DNA of 64,000 nt from Schistocerca nitens (GCF_023898315.1 NC_064623.1:15761140-15825139), one strand, 5' to 3'. Shown: positions 42,324-54,789, counted from the stretch's first letter. Numbers and translations are program-made. Notes: generated by a model not told the origin, from the letters alone.

Positions 42324-45300
42324 TAGCCCCCATGCTACCCACAAAAAATTTTACAAATTGGGTTGGGCAGTGGGCAATACATATTTGTTAAAATTTTTTT
42401 CACAATTACAATAACAAAGAAATCAAATGCACACACTTATTGATACAATGTTGGTCAAAAGCTAAACTTTCTCACAGTCCATAAAGACAGTCCTAATCGT
42501 TCATCGTAAAACTGCCGTTTCTTTTCTCAAAGTCTGAGCAGTAAAAGACAATGCACACAGATGTAGTGGATTTCCATGCAGTCTTGAAGAAGTAGTGTTG
42601 TCCTTCCAACGGAAAGACAGTGCTGACTCGACATGCAGACAGGTAATGGGCCACAACCGAGTAAACCCACAGCGGAGTCAATCGACGTTTTGAAGAATAT
42701 CGTTTGGTAGGTCATCACAGAGCAGACCCACTGTAGTCCTGGTAGAGATTACAGTATTGGTGGGCCACCAGAGGTGCAGACCCACTGTAGTCCTTGTAGA
42801 AATAATGGTACTGGTGGGTCATCAAAGATGTAGACCCACTGTAGTCCTTGTAGAGATGGCCAGCAGCCATCTGTTGTGACTGTGCAGGTACACAATCACC
42901 ATCGAAGAGTCTTGCGGAGAATAGAGCAAGTCCATAAACCACAACTTGTGCACTCACAAAGCTTTTGGAATTGTCCTTAGAACCAGCAATGCTGTTATCC
43001 AGTCCCTTGCTGAATTATTAACACACGTACAAACACTAACAGTCCCTACTTCTCACATATTGTCCATATACTATGACCAACAGAAACGTGTGCAGTGAAA
43101 TGTAACTTACAAGTTACTTAATTTGATGAACTGGTGTCAATTACAATTTTATAACATAAGAATACAATTACAAAGGTACAAAATACATCATTAAAGAACA
43201 TAACAATACAGATAACATTTGTAGTAATATGGGCTTTAGAAAAGAATAAAAATATGTACATCAGTGTTACAGAAATAATGACATAAGTAAATACATAAAA
43301 GATCAGAATAACTTTTGAAACATCAACTTCACACATGAGCATTAAAACAAAATTGAATAAATAATGTCTAAACATCTTTACAAGGTAAATAACATATTAT
43401 TAATGCCAATTATGTTTGAGGATAACAGTATTCCTCATCATAGTGAATGTAGCTGAGTATTAGAAGAAAAAAATTCTATGAAACTACACAAAGACAGGAA
43501 GAAAACAAATACACAAGGGTACACAAACACATAGTGGGATAACACAATGGAAAGGACAGGGTTCGTTTTCAGTGTAACTTTTGGTACTGCAGTCCAACCC
43601 AAAACTTCATTCCATAGATCTTTCGTCTTATTACAACCTTTGCTTCCACCAAAAAAAATCCTATTCAAGCATGCTTTCTGTATATATATATGTTCACATA
43701 TTTCTTACCTCATTATTTATTTTCCATTATCTTAGTTCATCATTTATTTCCAAGAAAATCCTACCTAAACCTGTTGTCCCTAAACCCTACTTTTTTTGGT
43801 TCATATCCTCTTTCAAAATACTGTTTTGGCCAAACCATTTTCTTATAGATTTTCAATGTATTTCTTCCAATTCATCACAACTTGTTCTCTTATATAGTCT
43901 ACCCCCCTCTTAAGCTAACTTAAATCTACTGAGCTCAGATGCTAAACTAAGGGACGAGGCAATGCAGCAGAACAAATCAAGTAACACAAACATCAATGAC
44001 AAAAATTTCAAGCTGGCAAAGCAAGCTACAGTAAATCTAAATTACCAAGCAATTCAACATTACAACTAATATGAGGCAATGCGCAGCAAACAAGAAAAAT
44101 AAATCAGTAGTAAAACTGGCTGAACAGCGTAATACACAGTCAAATTCAGTAACATTATACCTGGCAAACAGCAGCAACTTATACCTAAACATGACATAGC
44201 TCAAGCAGAAAAAATATTACAGTAAAAATGGCCATGTTTAAAACTTACGTCACATCTTAACACTAGAGTGATGCATCACGAGAACTTACACTAGCAGATA
44301 AGTTACCAAATCGTAAAGAAATTGTTTATGCAATTCCTGTGAAGGGAAATGTCTTTTTATACTCCCTCATTTTTTGGAAATATATCACAAAACTATTATT
44401 TACTGGATCTGGAGACAGAAAATATTTATATTAGTACATCTATAAAATTTTATTTTAACCAGTGCTGCAGTGCAGCTAGAAACTAGATGTTAAACAAAAT
44501 GAGTAAATAAATACATAAAGCAAGCCATATGGCATTTCTCTCAATTCTCGTAGATAGACACTTGTCCTAATCAGGTGTGCAGATGTAAGAATGTTTCCAA
44601 GTTATTATTAGCGTGTCGTATTTACGATGCTTTCTACAAACGAATGTCAATAGCGAGGATAATGGCCTCCCTTTTTTTTTTCTCTACCTGTGCTTCCGGA
44701 AAGGCACACCCTAATGGCTTGTTCTCCAGGTGTCTGACACAGCTGTGTGCCCACGACGCACGTGCAGGTGGTCACTTAACTTTCTTACGGAAATATTTAC
44801 GACAGCAGTTTCCGCTACAGTGACAGTCTCATATAAAAATTTCACAGGTCGAGAATTTACGTTGCAAATGTGTAGAAACAAAATCCTATGAATATAACAG
44901 TGTCCAAGAAATTTTCGCCGTCATTGTGATACATTCACGCATTTACACACATTTCATAACTCTTAAAGTACGATTCTTGGTTTCCAACATCCTTTTTCAC
45001 AAGTCAAGAGTCCCTAACTTCTATCCATTATTCATATACATATAAACACGTAATCACATTCCTTATATAGCATCAGCTTATTGATCATAAACATACCTCA
45101 ACAGCATAATACACATCATCGTCGTAAAAATAACATCATAACACCTCAGTCAAATCTCAAAAACGTCGTAGCTTCCTCCAATAATTTCAAAACCTAAAAA
45201 AATTCTCTGCTCATGTCAAAAGTGTCATCTACCTCAAACGTACTTTAAAATCATGCTCCCTTACCAAATATATCATTCAAAGCTCTCATAGTATCACAAT

Positions 45301-46647
45301 GGTTCTGAAAAAATATGAACAGTTCACAAAGTACAAACAACATACAATTTCGTAAGTGTGAAGTTATCCAACTGTGTAATTGCGTAAACATCTGTCACTG
45401 ACGTAGTAAAAAGAATGTTTATTTCTCTGTCAAATAATCAGATAGCTGTGTAATTTATGTGTTGGAGAAATATGGTACCGATGTGTAAAGTTGTATAAGC
45501 AAATACCATATTAGCTAGGGTTCCTTGTGGTTGCCACACACATGGTACACAAAGTAAGCGTGTACCCCCCTGAGGATTAATGTAATTATAACCTCAGGTG
45601 TTACAGATTACAGCAACGGAATGAAATGTATCACGGAAAACCTTCTTTGCAATTCAAAAATCTTGAAAAATAAATGGCTTAAGTACAAAATTAATCTCTC
45701 AAATGCGTGTCCTGTAGCGCTAAATGTGCGTCTTGCTGTAAGATAATCTCTGTGGAAGTGTCGTAGTTATCGTCCTCCGAAAGCTAAGTTCTGCAGAAGT
45801 CAATGTACTTACCTCATGATAAACAAAAGTGAAATGCTTTGCGTATAGATATCGTAGTTATTACGCTTATTGTTGTGATGAAGAAAGTACTGTACTGTAA
45901 CGTATTGTTGTGCCACGAAAAAGGCTGTCTCATTGTTGCTATACCACAAGAGTTACTACTAAAACATGTTTTACTTTCCAGAAGAATTCAGAAAAACTGT
46001 GCAGATGTAAAACAGATACACCGCAAAAGCAACAAGGTGAATTGTGTCACACATTAGTAGCGTCGTGATAAAATCGTGTAGCTGTCAAATAAACTAACCA
46101 CTGTGTCATCTGGTATCTCTCAGAAAGCACTTTAATTTCAGAATGTATTTTCAAATAAACCAAAATGTTGCATTAAAATCTCATTAACAGTACTGGTAAA
46201 TGTTCTAAGTATGTGAGCCTTATAGTCGTTACGTAATCGTGCAGCTAACAAGCAAGCATGTAGAAATACAACACTGTGTCGTCTGTTCACTATAGCAATA
46301 CATTCGTAATTTCTGTTTAAAAATGTTCCCTAGGTTCTAGACTGGATGTTTAACTTCAAACATTGTTGCATGTTAACAGTTTCTTAAGTCTGACAAAGCA
46401 TACTAGAAATGTGAAGTGAAAAGTTTTATGGCAAAGACAAAGTTTAAAAGCAGATTATCTTTCAATAAACGGTTTTACGTGTGAAATGTATTACAGTCCT
46501 TTAGCCTTTCTAGTGGGAAGAGGTTCAGCTTCAAAGTAATTATCATGTTGTATACGTCGGTAAAGAATACTGGAATTTTTCTCAAGGTTAGCGTCTATGT
46601 TATTTTTCCCTGAGCCAGCTGGCGCACGCGGCTGCCTGCTGTGCGGG
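42324..46647. other. Noncoding interior of the LTR element
   Basis: About 4.3 kb of AT-rich DNA with only short frames. Three 50-60-base tandem units with ACCCACTGTAGTCCT lie at 42723-42860. No transposon ends or catalytic motifs are seen. A weak purine tract next to the 3' LTR (minus strand GGGTAGCATGGGGGCTA) may be the polypurine tract. Confidence 0.6.
42723..42860. repeat. Short tandem repeat, three units of about 55-63 bases
   Basis: Each unit contains CAGACCCACTGTAGTCCT or a close variant, then GGTGGGYCAYCA. Confidence 0.7.
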
Positions 46648-46937
46648 TCATTGTCTGTCTCTTTGTTGGCGCGCGTCGTTATTGGGATTAGGAGACCTAG
46701 CTTCTACAAATTCACGTTGCCCAGAGGGCCCAGCCCTGTTTAAATCCCGCCAGTTCTGGTGAAATTCAGGTCTGTCGGTATGTCGGTAGTTGACATAGTT
46801 TCTTGTTTGTCGGTCATGTGGTGGAGGATTTCTCCCTGAATCGTAACTGTGCGCCGAACTGTTGCGTCTGAAGTTATTCTGCCTCCCTTTTTCTTTTTTT
46901 TTTTTTTTTTGAACAGCTTATAGTCAAAATCATCGTG
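46648..46937 (-). pseudogene. Probable former C-terminal extension of the gag-like ORF
   Basis: Just past the TGA (46938-46940) lies a run of 17 A residues (minus strand). After it, one frame stays open to 46648 and is strongly Arg/Asn/Gln/Pro-rich (SSAHSYDSGRNPPPHDRQTR; RPEFHQNWRDLN), like the end of the upstream ORF. The frames do not agree across the A run. Either the ORF was longer in the ancestor or this is chance. Confidence 0.45.
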
Positions 46938-48236
46938 TCAGCGAGTAGCATATCGGTCATTGTTACGTCGTGTCGGCGGTTCAATCTCAAAATTCGGTGC
47001 ACCTTGCCAATTTCTTTCATAATTTCTGAAATGCGCTGTGTTATTATTTTGTGGCTGTTCCGCATTTCTATGTCCCTCTTCCCGTGTTGGAGCGCGAGTG
47101 TCCTCTGAAATACGTAATTCTTGTATTACCTGTGCCAACTGATCTTGTACTTCCCGGATTTCTCTTTGGTGTTGCGTAATTATTTGATTCTGATTTTGTT
47201 TGAATTTCCTAATTTGTTCGCACTCTTCTGTGTCGTTAAAGACTGCCGGTTTTGTGTCATTCAGATCATCATCTACCTTTGTAGATAAATTAGTGACCTG
47301 ATCCGAAAGTTCGGCTACTTTCTCCGATAGTGAACACATTTCCTCAGTGTGTTTTTCTGAACCAAGTTTCAGAGTGTCCATTTGTGTTGAAATCAAATCT
47401 ACTGTGTCCTTCAAGTTTTCCTGAGTTTTTGCAAGTTGCGTAACCGAATCAGTAGATGCAACTGAGTCAAATTTAGCTTGCAAGGTCTCATGATTTTCAT
47501 GAACAGTGGTTTGCAGTTCTTTTATGGCTGCTTCGTGATTCTGTAGTGCATTTTCATGACGCGAAAAAATAGGTTGGAAATGCTCACAAATTTGTGTTTT
47601 TACGTCATTACAGACTTTTTGACATTTCGATTCAATGTTATGTAACTCAGTAGTTAAATCCTCACGTGTTTGTTCAAGAGTTTGTTCCAATGAGTCTAAC
47701 TTTTGAAGATTTTGTTCCATTGCGTCTAACTTTTTAAGATGTTGTTCCATTGTGTCTAACTTTTGAAGCTTTTGTTGTATTTGTCTCTGATTTTGTTCCA
47801 TTTGTTGCACTAATTGCAATAATAATGTATTAGTGTCCGGAATCTGTTTCTCTATGCTTTTTGGCAGTGCATTTTCACCGGCAACATTCACGTTTTGACA
47901 AGCAGAAAATGTGTCTTGACTCATTTGAGAAAACGGTGAGGACCCAAAACCTGAATCTACAGTATTTGCGAAATTGTGTCCTGTCATTTCGGATTCCTGA
48001 GGCGAGCTGTTGCCGACCGACCGATCGACAATGCTTCCCTGCTCACTAATTGTTTCACTGTCTACGCCATTGTTTGCCGCCCGCTCCATTTCCCTATGTA
48101 CAATTACCAAATTACTACTTTGAACATCTGTTAATTCATTACTCTGCGGCGCTAACACACTGCTTTCGTCTTCACTGTCATTTCTCAGTTTACTTTGGAG
48201 CCTAGTATTACGTTTTTCACACGCCATTATTGTCAC
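46938..48236 (-). CDS. Gag-like coiled-coil protein of the LTR element, 432 aa
   Basis: ATG at 48234-48236 lies about 290 bases inside the 5' LTR boundary. The N-terminus (about 1-130) is Ser/Glu/Asp-rich and looks disordered. Residues about 140-370 form a long coiled coil with Met/Leu heptads in an 11-12 residue repeat (QKLDTMEQHLKKLDAMEQ). The C-terminus is Asn/Arg/Gln-rich with NYERNWQGAP, suiting nucleic-acid binding. No CCHC zinc knuckle or known capsid signature is visible. The role is inferred from position: the structural protein of the element's particle. The frame is fully open, consistent with recent insertion. Another possibility is a captured host coiled-coil gene. Confidence 0.8.
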   Translation of the reverse strand: MTIMACEKRNTRLQSKLRNDSEDESSVLAPQSNELTDVQSSNLVIVHREMERAANNGVDSETISEQGSIVDRSVGNSSPQESEMTGHNFANTVDSGFGSSPFSQMSQDTFSACQNVNVAGENALPKSIEKQIPDTNTLLLQLVQQMEQNQRQIQQKLQKLDTMEQHLKKLDAMEQNLQKLDSLEQTLEQTREDLTTELHNIESKCQKVCNDVKTQICEHFQPIFSRHENALQNHEAAIKELQTTVHENHETLQAKFDSVASTDSVTQLAKTQENLKDTVDLISTQMDTLKLGSEKHTEEMCSLSEKVAELSDQVTNLSTKVDDDLNDTKPAVFNDTEECEQIRKFKQNQNQIITQHQREIREVQDQLAQVIQELRISEDTRAPTREEGHRNAEQPQNNNTAHFRNYERNWQGAPNFEIEPPTRRNNDRYATR

Positions 48237-48504
48237 AGTATTTCACACGACAACACAGAAAAACACAATTTGAAGAGCAAAATTAAGAGAACACATTAAC
48301 ATAACACTGAAAATAATATCTAGTTAATTGCAGCTGCGAAATACTTGGTGCAAATCTACATGCATGCCACAACTGTTTTACTGTACAACAATGAAAAACT
48401 ACAACTACAAAGGAAATTCTCTCTATGATTACGCGCTAGCTATAAACAATAGCTACACTAATTACACAAACTACAAGAAAAATATCAGAAGATTTCAGTG
48501 AGGT

Positions 48505-48522
48505 ATCCTGGCAGGGTCGCCA
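48505..48522 (-). other. Primer-binding site, tRNA-Arg-like
   Basis: Two bases inside the 5' LTR the minus strand reads TGGCGACCCTGCCAGGAT, complementary to a tRNA 3' end with CCA. It resembles the end of insect tRNA-Arg. It fixes the element's orientation. Confidence 0.72.
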
Positions 48523-48524
48523 TA

Positions 48525-49076
48525 TGAAACGTCCGCTTTTATCTATTTTACAGGACTGTGCTTAACCTGATACACAATATTTTTTAGCGCAACACAATCT
48601 GACTTTCAAAATTCCCTACAAAAGAATGGCCCTGACTAACAGTAAACTATACCTTTTACAAATCACTTACCTCACAAAAATCTTCGCTACTCAAGCGACT
48701 GCAATACAGCGAACGCCACTACTGCCAGCTAAATAAAAGATTCAAACTACTGAAGGCACTAACTACTGATAGGGATAGTTAGCAAATGAAAGATATTAAT
48801 AGAGAACAAACAATGTATTTACCTTGATATCATCATATATAAATATAGCAGTTCATGACAAATTACAAAACTCCGCCATCTCTCTCCCCACATCCACCAC
48901 TGCTGGCGGCTCACCTCCAACTGCCAACGCTACGCGCTGTTCACAGCCAGCTGCCTAACACTACAATGGCGAGTATTACAACAATGCAAACTGGCCACAG
49001 GCTGCACACAGCACAGCCAGTGATTTTCATACAGAGGTGGCGTTACCAATAAAAAAACCTAAACATCCTACTTACA
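48525..49076 (-). repeat. 5' LTR of the gag-only element
   Basis: 552 bases, near-identical to 41772-42323. Visible differences: plus-strand C/G at LTR position 11, ACGC/ACAC, TTTC/TTAC and CAGCC/CATCC. Confidence 0.92.
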
Positions 49077-49201
49077 ACACTTAACCATTTCCTTTTAACA
49101 ATCTAAATTTAACTTTTGTCGTGTTTTTAATTTAATGTATTTCATCACTCTAATAGCTTATACAGCTCGTAAGCCAGTCATAGACTACCTCACACCTGTC
49201 C

Positions 49202-50552
49202 GCTGAACTGCGAGTTTTCCGGATCACGGAGCACATCAGCGAGGGTTTCAATTCCAGCATGTCGACGGCAGCGGTCTTCTTGGACGTGCAGAATGCTTGT
49301 GATAAGATTTTGGCAGGACAACCTGGAGTAAAAGATGCCGACGCAAACGCCGATCTATGACGTCTACCTTAAGAATGTGGATGATTTCGTTCACCAGAGG
49401 GCCTTCCTTGTTGCTCAGCGGGGAAAGCGCTCCAGTGTACGCCACATGTCGATGGGTACCCCTCAGGGCTCTGTGCTGTCCCCTCTTCTTTTTAATGTCT
49501 ACATCAATGACATGCCCGTCATCTGTCACTGCCATTTGGCGCAATACGCCAATGACACGGCGCTTTATACGACCGGCCGCAATCCTGATCAACTCATTGC
49601 TCGCCTCCAAAGGCAAGTGGACGCAACGGTCAGCTGGTGTCGCTCCGGTAAGATGGCCCTCAATGCCGCCAAAACTACGGCCGTGTATTTCACTAAACGG
49701 CGCCATATACTCCGCCATAACATGCCAGTCGGGGGCGTCCGCGTCCCGTGGGCCCAAGCTGCCAGGTATCTCGGGGTCTGGTTGGATAAGAAACTTTTCT
49801 GCCGCCGCCATGCAGAATACATCAACCACAAAGGGTTAAAGTTGACAAAGGCCTTGTACCCGCTCTTCTCCAGCCGAAATCTGAATTTAGATACCAAGCT
49901 CCGGCTATTTCACTCTGTTGTCCTACCCTCACTAACATATGGTTCCTCTGCGTGGGCCACGACTAGTAAGTCCCGTATGCTGACGCTCCAGCGCCTACAG
50001 AATAAAGTTCTCAGGTGGAGTCTTCACGCCCCTCCGCTCACCAGCATTGTTTCTCTGCATACGGAGACAAATACGGCCCTTCTCAAGACGACCATTCGCC
50101 GTAAGGCTTGCCAACTATACAGTAAAGTGGATGCCCTTCGTGAGACGGTCACTGGACGACAAACCATCGGCACCACAGTTGTACAGCGCTGGCACCGACA
50201 CCCAGTTTCGCCCACCGTCATGGAGGACTCGGATTCGGGCTATGACTTACGGTTGGCCCAATACGACCACGTTTTTCTGTCCGTTTCGTACACTCACTAG
50301 CAGTGGCATGTTCTCGTCCAGCCACTATTTTCCTTCACCATAGAGTTGGCGCATTACTGCACCCCTCCTGTGTCCTTCCACCGTCGGAGGGTGGCAGGGA
50401 ACTTAAAATTCCACCGCCGCCACACCTTCAATGTGCTACGCTCGGCTCTTATTCAGCCATTGCTTTGAGTCTCCTCTCACTTGCCCAACGAGACAGTTGG
50501 ACCGGATCTGAACCGGTGACGGTGTATATTAGTAAACTGCCACAAAAAAATC
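49202..50552 (+). mobile_element. Jockey-type LINE J, 5' truncated, poly(A) tail
   Basis: It carries the RT and C-terminus and ends CTGCCACAAAAAAA. The imperfect target repeat TCATAGACTACCT/TCATAGATATCACCT (about 49186 and 50552) and the match of both flanks to repeat HL show it inserted in HL. Confidence 0.82.
49335..50300 (+). pseudogene. Reverse transcriptase of LINE J, truncated
   Basis: The frame is open for 321 codons: GTPQGSVLSPLLFNVYINDM (RT core), LAQYANDTALYTTG (the catalytic YADD replaced by YAND), MALNAAKTTAVYFTKR, ARYLGVWLDKKL and a C-terminal FHSVVLPSLTYGSSAWATTS. The upstream part 49204-49334 has AAVFLDVQNACDKI (AFD altered) before a frame break. The D to N change in the catalytic box would abolish polymerisation, so the enzyme is dead even within the open frame. 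Confidence 0.88.
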
Positions 50553-50559
50553 ATAGATA

Positions 50560-51240
50560 TCACCTGTTGTATTATTAATTGTATTGCATTTTGTACAATT
50601 ATATAATCGACGAATATGTGTAGGCTTACAGTAGCGATTTCTAACGAGCTTACGGCACAAACATTTTGTAGTACTGTAGCGCGTTTCGTTATGAACAGTA
50701 GCGCTGTTAATAAGATTATTCCGCCGACACTGTTACCTTGTGCATACCATATTTCAACGCTGTGCGACGGTGCTTTACTGATTTTGTGAGTATCTTTTGA
50801 GTATGCCGCTATGGCTTCACTACATATTCCTTTTAAAAACAGGTATGCCCCGTCATATTTTAAGTATATGGCTCTGAGCACTATGGGACGTAACTTCTGA
50901 GGTCATCAGTCCCCTAGAACTTAGAACTACTTAAATCTAACTAACCTAAGGACATCACACACATCCATGCCCAAGGCAGGATTCGAACCTGCGACCGTAG
51001 CGGTCGCGCGGTTCCAGACTGTAGCGCGTAGAACCGCTCGGCCACCCTGGCCGGCTTAAGTATATGTTTTTCACATGTATGTCAGTAATACTTTTCATTA
51101 TGGCCTATTTTTTTGTTTTAAGATGTAGACAGTCCACTACTTGTATTTGTTTTTACACGAGTGTTGCTGCAGATCTGTGGGTGATCGTCGCCGACCTAAA
51201 CCGGTAGTCTAAGGACGTAACAATTTTGTAACCATAGACG
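50560..51240 (+). repeat. Repeat HL, segments 3 and 4, with SINE
   Basis: The counterpart of about 32785-33240 in reverse (GTGTAGGCTTACAGTAGCG; CGCCGACACTGTTACC; AGTCTAAGGACGTAACA). A SINE splits it. Confidence 0.7.
50871..51055 (-). mobile_element. Main-family SINE (-) in repeat HL, 11-bp TSD
   Basis: The SINE is flanked by TTAAGTATATG at 50860-50870 and 51056-51066. Confidence 0.93.
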
Positions 51241-52329
51241 GAAATAAATGAAATTTGTTCTACACTTTCTCGATCACCGTTCTATTCGCCACCGTTTCGC
51301 AGCCTGTTGCAAAAATTCTGTTTTACGCATGATGGAGCTCGAGCACATTCCAGTCTCGGTATTCGAGAAGCGCTTCTTAAGCGATCGTTTTTTTCTGGAC
51401 TGTTCCACAGTGAATATGAAATCAGAGTATAATACCCAATAGATCGGAAGAATTTAGTCAACGCTTACAGATGTAATACTTACCGGTACCAATGATTGTC
51501 AGTAGTTGATTAATGTAATTTACATTTTTAGTCGAAATTGCGAGGTCTTTTTTTACTAGTGAGAGGGCTTTGAAAGCAGATTGGGATGAGGTGACAGTAC
51601 TCAGCCGAATAGCACAGTCACGTAGGTGGGCAGACGCACCACCTTGCAGGGAGTTCTCAGGACATGCCTTGGAGGGACACTGACTAATGACATGCGGTCC
51701 ACTGGTCTTTCTTTTGTAGAGCTGCGACTGGGCGTCGGACGCACCACAGGCAACACAGATGTGATCTCACACAGCCACCCTTCTGCGACTCAAAAGTGAA
51801 AAGACAAAGAACGTTGTTTTCAGGAAGGTAAAGGAAAGCCTATTGTGCACGAAACACAGAAAGCCGTGTTCCTTTGGAACGCACCGCATGCTATAGTTAA
51901 CATATAGAAAATAGAGCGAGACTAGGGCTGCTAATAAAGATGTACCGATGTATTGGTATATCGATATTTTTTTCAAGAAATATCGATGCATATGAGAGCT
52001 ATTTTCCTCCCCGATATATCGATATCAAAATGGAAGTATCGGGGACCAATATTTTTATTTTATATTACTTTTTTCACAATTTTCGGTACATATTTGAAGT
52101 TGTTTCTTTGAAATTGTAGTAGAAGATAATTTTACTTTCACCGTGTGCAGGTGTCTTACGACTTTTTTTGAGCTTTCATCACGTACAATCGTTCTGTCTG
52201 ACTGTGTGAACACAGTACCGGGTGACAATAACCTAACTGTATGAAATAAAATCGTCATAACTTCTGAACGCTTTGTGTTACGACGTTCAAACTGCGCGGT
52301 TGCCCGCGGCGCATGATCGTAATTAGTAT
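51241..52329. other. Unassigned stretch
   Basis: No recognised element. A run of ATCGATA/TATCGATA words lies at 51955-52050. Confidence 0.45.
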
Positions 52330-52550
52330 GACTTAGTTTAGCGACGAAGCCCACTTCAATTTGGATGGATTCGCCAGTAAGCAAAATTGGCACCTTTGCG
52401 AAATGAGGACCCACTTTTCGCGATCGAGAAATTTCTTCACCCTCAGCGGGTGACTGTGTGGTGTGCAGTGTCCGGTCACGGAATAATCGGTGCGATGTTC
52501 CCTGGTAGCACGGTCATTCTTTAACTGCTGTGAGGGGTCCACTTGTACGT
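52330..52550 (+). pseudogene. Mariner-like transposase fragment
   Basis: The frame reads SLSDEAHFNLDGFASKQNWH, the first-D region of the same broad group as element I, then decays (VTVWC-like words out of frame). No ends found. Confidence 0.65.
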
Positions 52551-54480
52551 GGAGCCCGATTTGGTAAAATATTTCATGAAAAATGACGTGTAATGGTTAT
52601 CACATGTAGAAGAGGTTGTATCTTTGACACCACTGAACCAAAGATGTTGTCTGAGTGGCAGAATCGATTTAAGTTGGAGCGCGCGAAGCGCAGAAGCTGT
52701 TGTCGTTGCACTCTGTTAAAGGAAGGACTTAAAGACTTTAAGCTAGCGGCTAGCTGTGAGAATTTAGCTGTTGGCCCATGGACGCAGCATAATACAGTTT
52801 TGTAAGGTAATGAAATTTTGTATGTTTAGTTTTAAGTATGCAGCAACGCAATGTGAATTTTGTTAATTCTAACAGTAGGGCCCTTGAATGTAGAAACCGA
52901 CTATCTTCTGTCATATTTAATGTATAGGTTGATTACGTATACCCGATTTGTAATATTTTGTGTCCTTTGTAAACCTAATACAACGAAGTTAAATTTTGGA
53001 AGCTCTTTTGTCAAACGATGTCAGACCTTTTGCCATGCAACAATCCAAGTATTGTTAACTACGTCAGTAAGTGAGAATTGTAGAACAGAATTGAGAAGTT
53101 CACTGATTTTGAAGTCAACGTAAAATGTTTCATATTAGATTTTGTGAAGGAGGAACTTTATTTTGAATACAATTTTCGAACTGAAGAATTCGGTCTTAGC
53201 ATATCCTGTTATCAGTACCTCATCCTCTACCATGTCGTGTGACATTCTTTGTATGAAGCTACTTTACGGTCGGCATTGCACTTTGCTGAGCCCAGATTGA
53301 ATATTGTGTATGCCTACTGTGCAGAGAACATGATACCAAGATTACTTCCGTTGCGACTCAAGAGCTACGGAAAATGTATTTCATTGTTTATTTACACAGG
53401 GAATTTTATCAGTTTATTGCACAGGGCCATTGTTATCGGTGCTCACGAGACTGAGTAAATTTCAGAGGGATTCATTTCATTATAGGCATTACATACTGGT
53501 TTTCCAGATTAAGTTGTTTAATTTTTCTTTGGATTACAGTAAAACTGATTAAGCACACCATTTTCTAAACAACACATTACACAGTAAGTATGAATAACAC
53601 AAATATATTTTTAAAGAACGTTACACTGCTTTATGAGTTTTTAAGCGACCTAGTCAGCTGGACGGCAGATCTATGCGTAGTTATTCATCTACTCTGAAGG
53701 CCATGAAGGTGTCAGGAATTGTGATAAGAGACGAGCAGCACAAAATTCGCGGAGTTATCTGTCAGGAAACACGTGGCCGTTCTGAAGCAACTAATGTCTC
53801 AATTTGTTAAAAGAACCCGGGTTGGTAAGCTACAGCACCAAACGGAGAACCACAGCATGTCCGAGGCAGAGGAAGGATGGTCCTGTGATCGCAGATTAAC
53901 CGTAAGTTTTGAAACACCCTCTTTTTTTTGTTACTCCAAACTATAATTGAGTTTTTCTCGAAACAACATTTTTCTGCGCGCAAGTGCTCTACAACCTCGT
54001 TAGATTAACCGATTCATTTGATTTTTTTAAATGAAAGACAATTTAATTTTGGCGGTCCCGTCGAGACCTTTCTTTATTCGAATTGTATACATTTTCTTAG
54101 ACATTTAAACTTAGATAAGCATGCCAAGAAACTGACAGGTTTTCCAAATATCTACTTTTTTTTCGAGATATTTTTTCAAAATCCCATCATGATGGTATAC
54201 CAGGTTCATTCTAATTTAAGAATTTAGTATTTTTATGGATTTCAAAAACAGCCACGATAATGCACAACTAGAGTTACGCTTTATCAAAGTAGTGGTTAGA
54301 TATTTTTGGTTCACTTCGCAAATGACGTAGTAAATGGTAGGATCACCGCTGCCATTGATTGAGCCATCACATTTTAATTTTGTTACAGTTTTTTTTATTG
54401 GCAATTATGGTTTGCAGTGGTAACGTATGTCAAAGCATCTGGGACATGTGATACATCTGCGACAATTTTTCTGCAATTGA
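52551..54480. other. Unassigned AT-rich stretch
   Basis: About 1.9 kb with only short frames and no recognised repeats. The segment 53640-53880 is less AT-rich and could be an eroded transposase, but no motif is convincing. Confidence 0.4.
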
Positions 54481-54493
54481 CGATGGTTTAAGA

Positions 54494-54658
54494 AATTTGA
54501 AATTTGTGGTAAGTTTCTATGGGACCAAACTGCAGAGGTCATCGGTCGCTAGCCTTACTCACTACTTAATCTAACTTAAACTAACTTACGCTAAGGCGAA
54601 CACACACTCACATACCCGAGGGAGGACTCGAACCTTCGACGGGGGGAGCAGCACGAAT
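54494..54658 (-). mobile_element. Third-type SINE (-) with 13-bp TSD
   Basis: A relative of the 17800 element (ACCAAACTGCAGAGGTCATC; GGAGGACTCGAACC). It is flanked by CGATGGTTTAAGA at 54481-54493 and 54659-54671. Confidence 0.88.
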
Positions 54659-54789
54659 CGATGGTTTAAGACCGATATCTGTAGCAGAATAAATAATATT
54701 ACGACAGACAGCACAGTGTTGTGCATTTTGTAAAATTTAATTACGTACTTAAGTCAGATTATTTCAATCAGTTATTTGATTTATTGCTT

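Larger units (their letters stand above)
41772..49076 (-). mobile_element. LTR retrotransposon with gag-like ORF and no visible pol, 7.3 kb
   Basis: Two LTRs (41772-42323 and 48525-49076, 552 bases each) begin TG and end CA in either reading and differ at about four positions. A 4-bp duplication ACAC flanks them (41768-41771 and 49077-49080). A primer-binding site lies next to the right LTR, so the element reads on the minus strand. The only long frame is the gag-like ORF 46938-48236. The remaining internal DNA is AT-rich and shows no protease, reverse transcriptase, RNase H or integrase motif. This is the architecture of a non-autonomous, gag-bearing element that would need enzymes from a relative. 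Confidence 0.9.
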
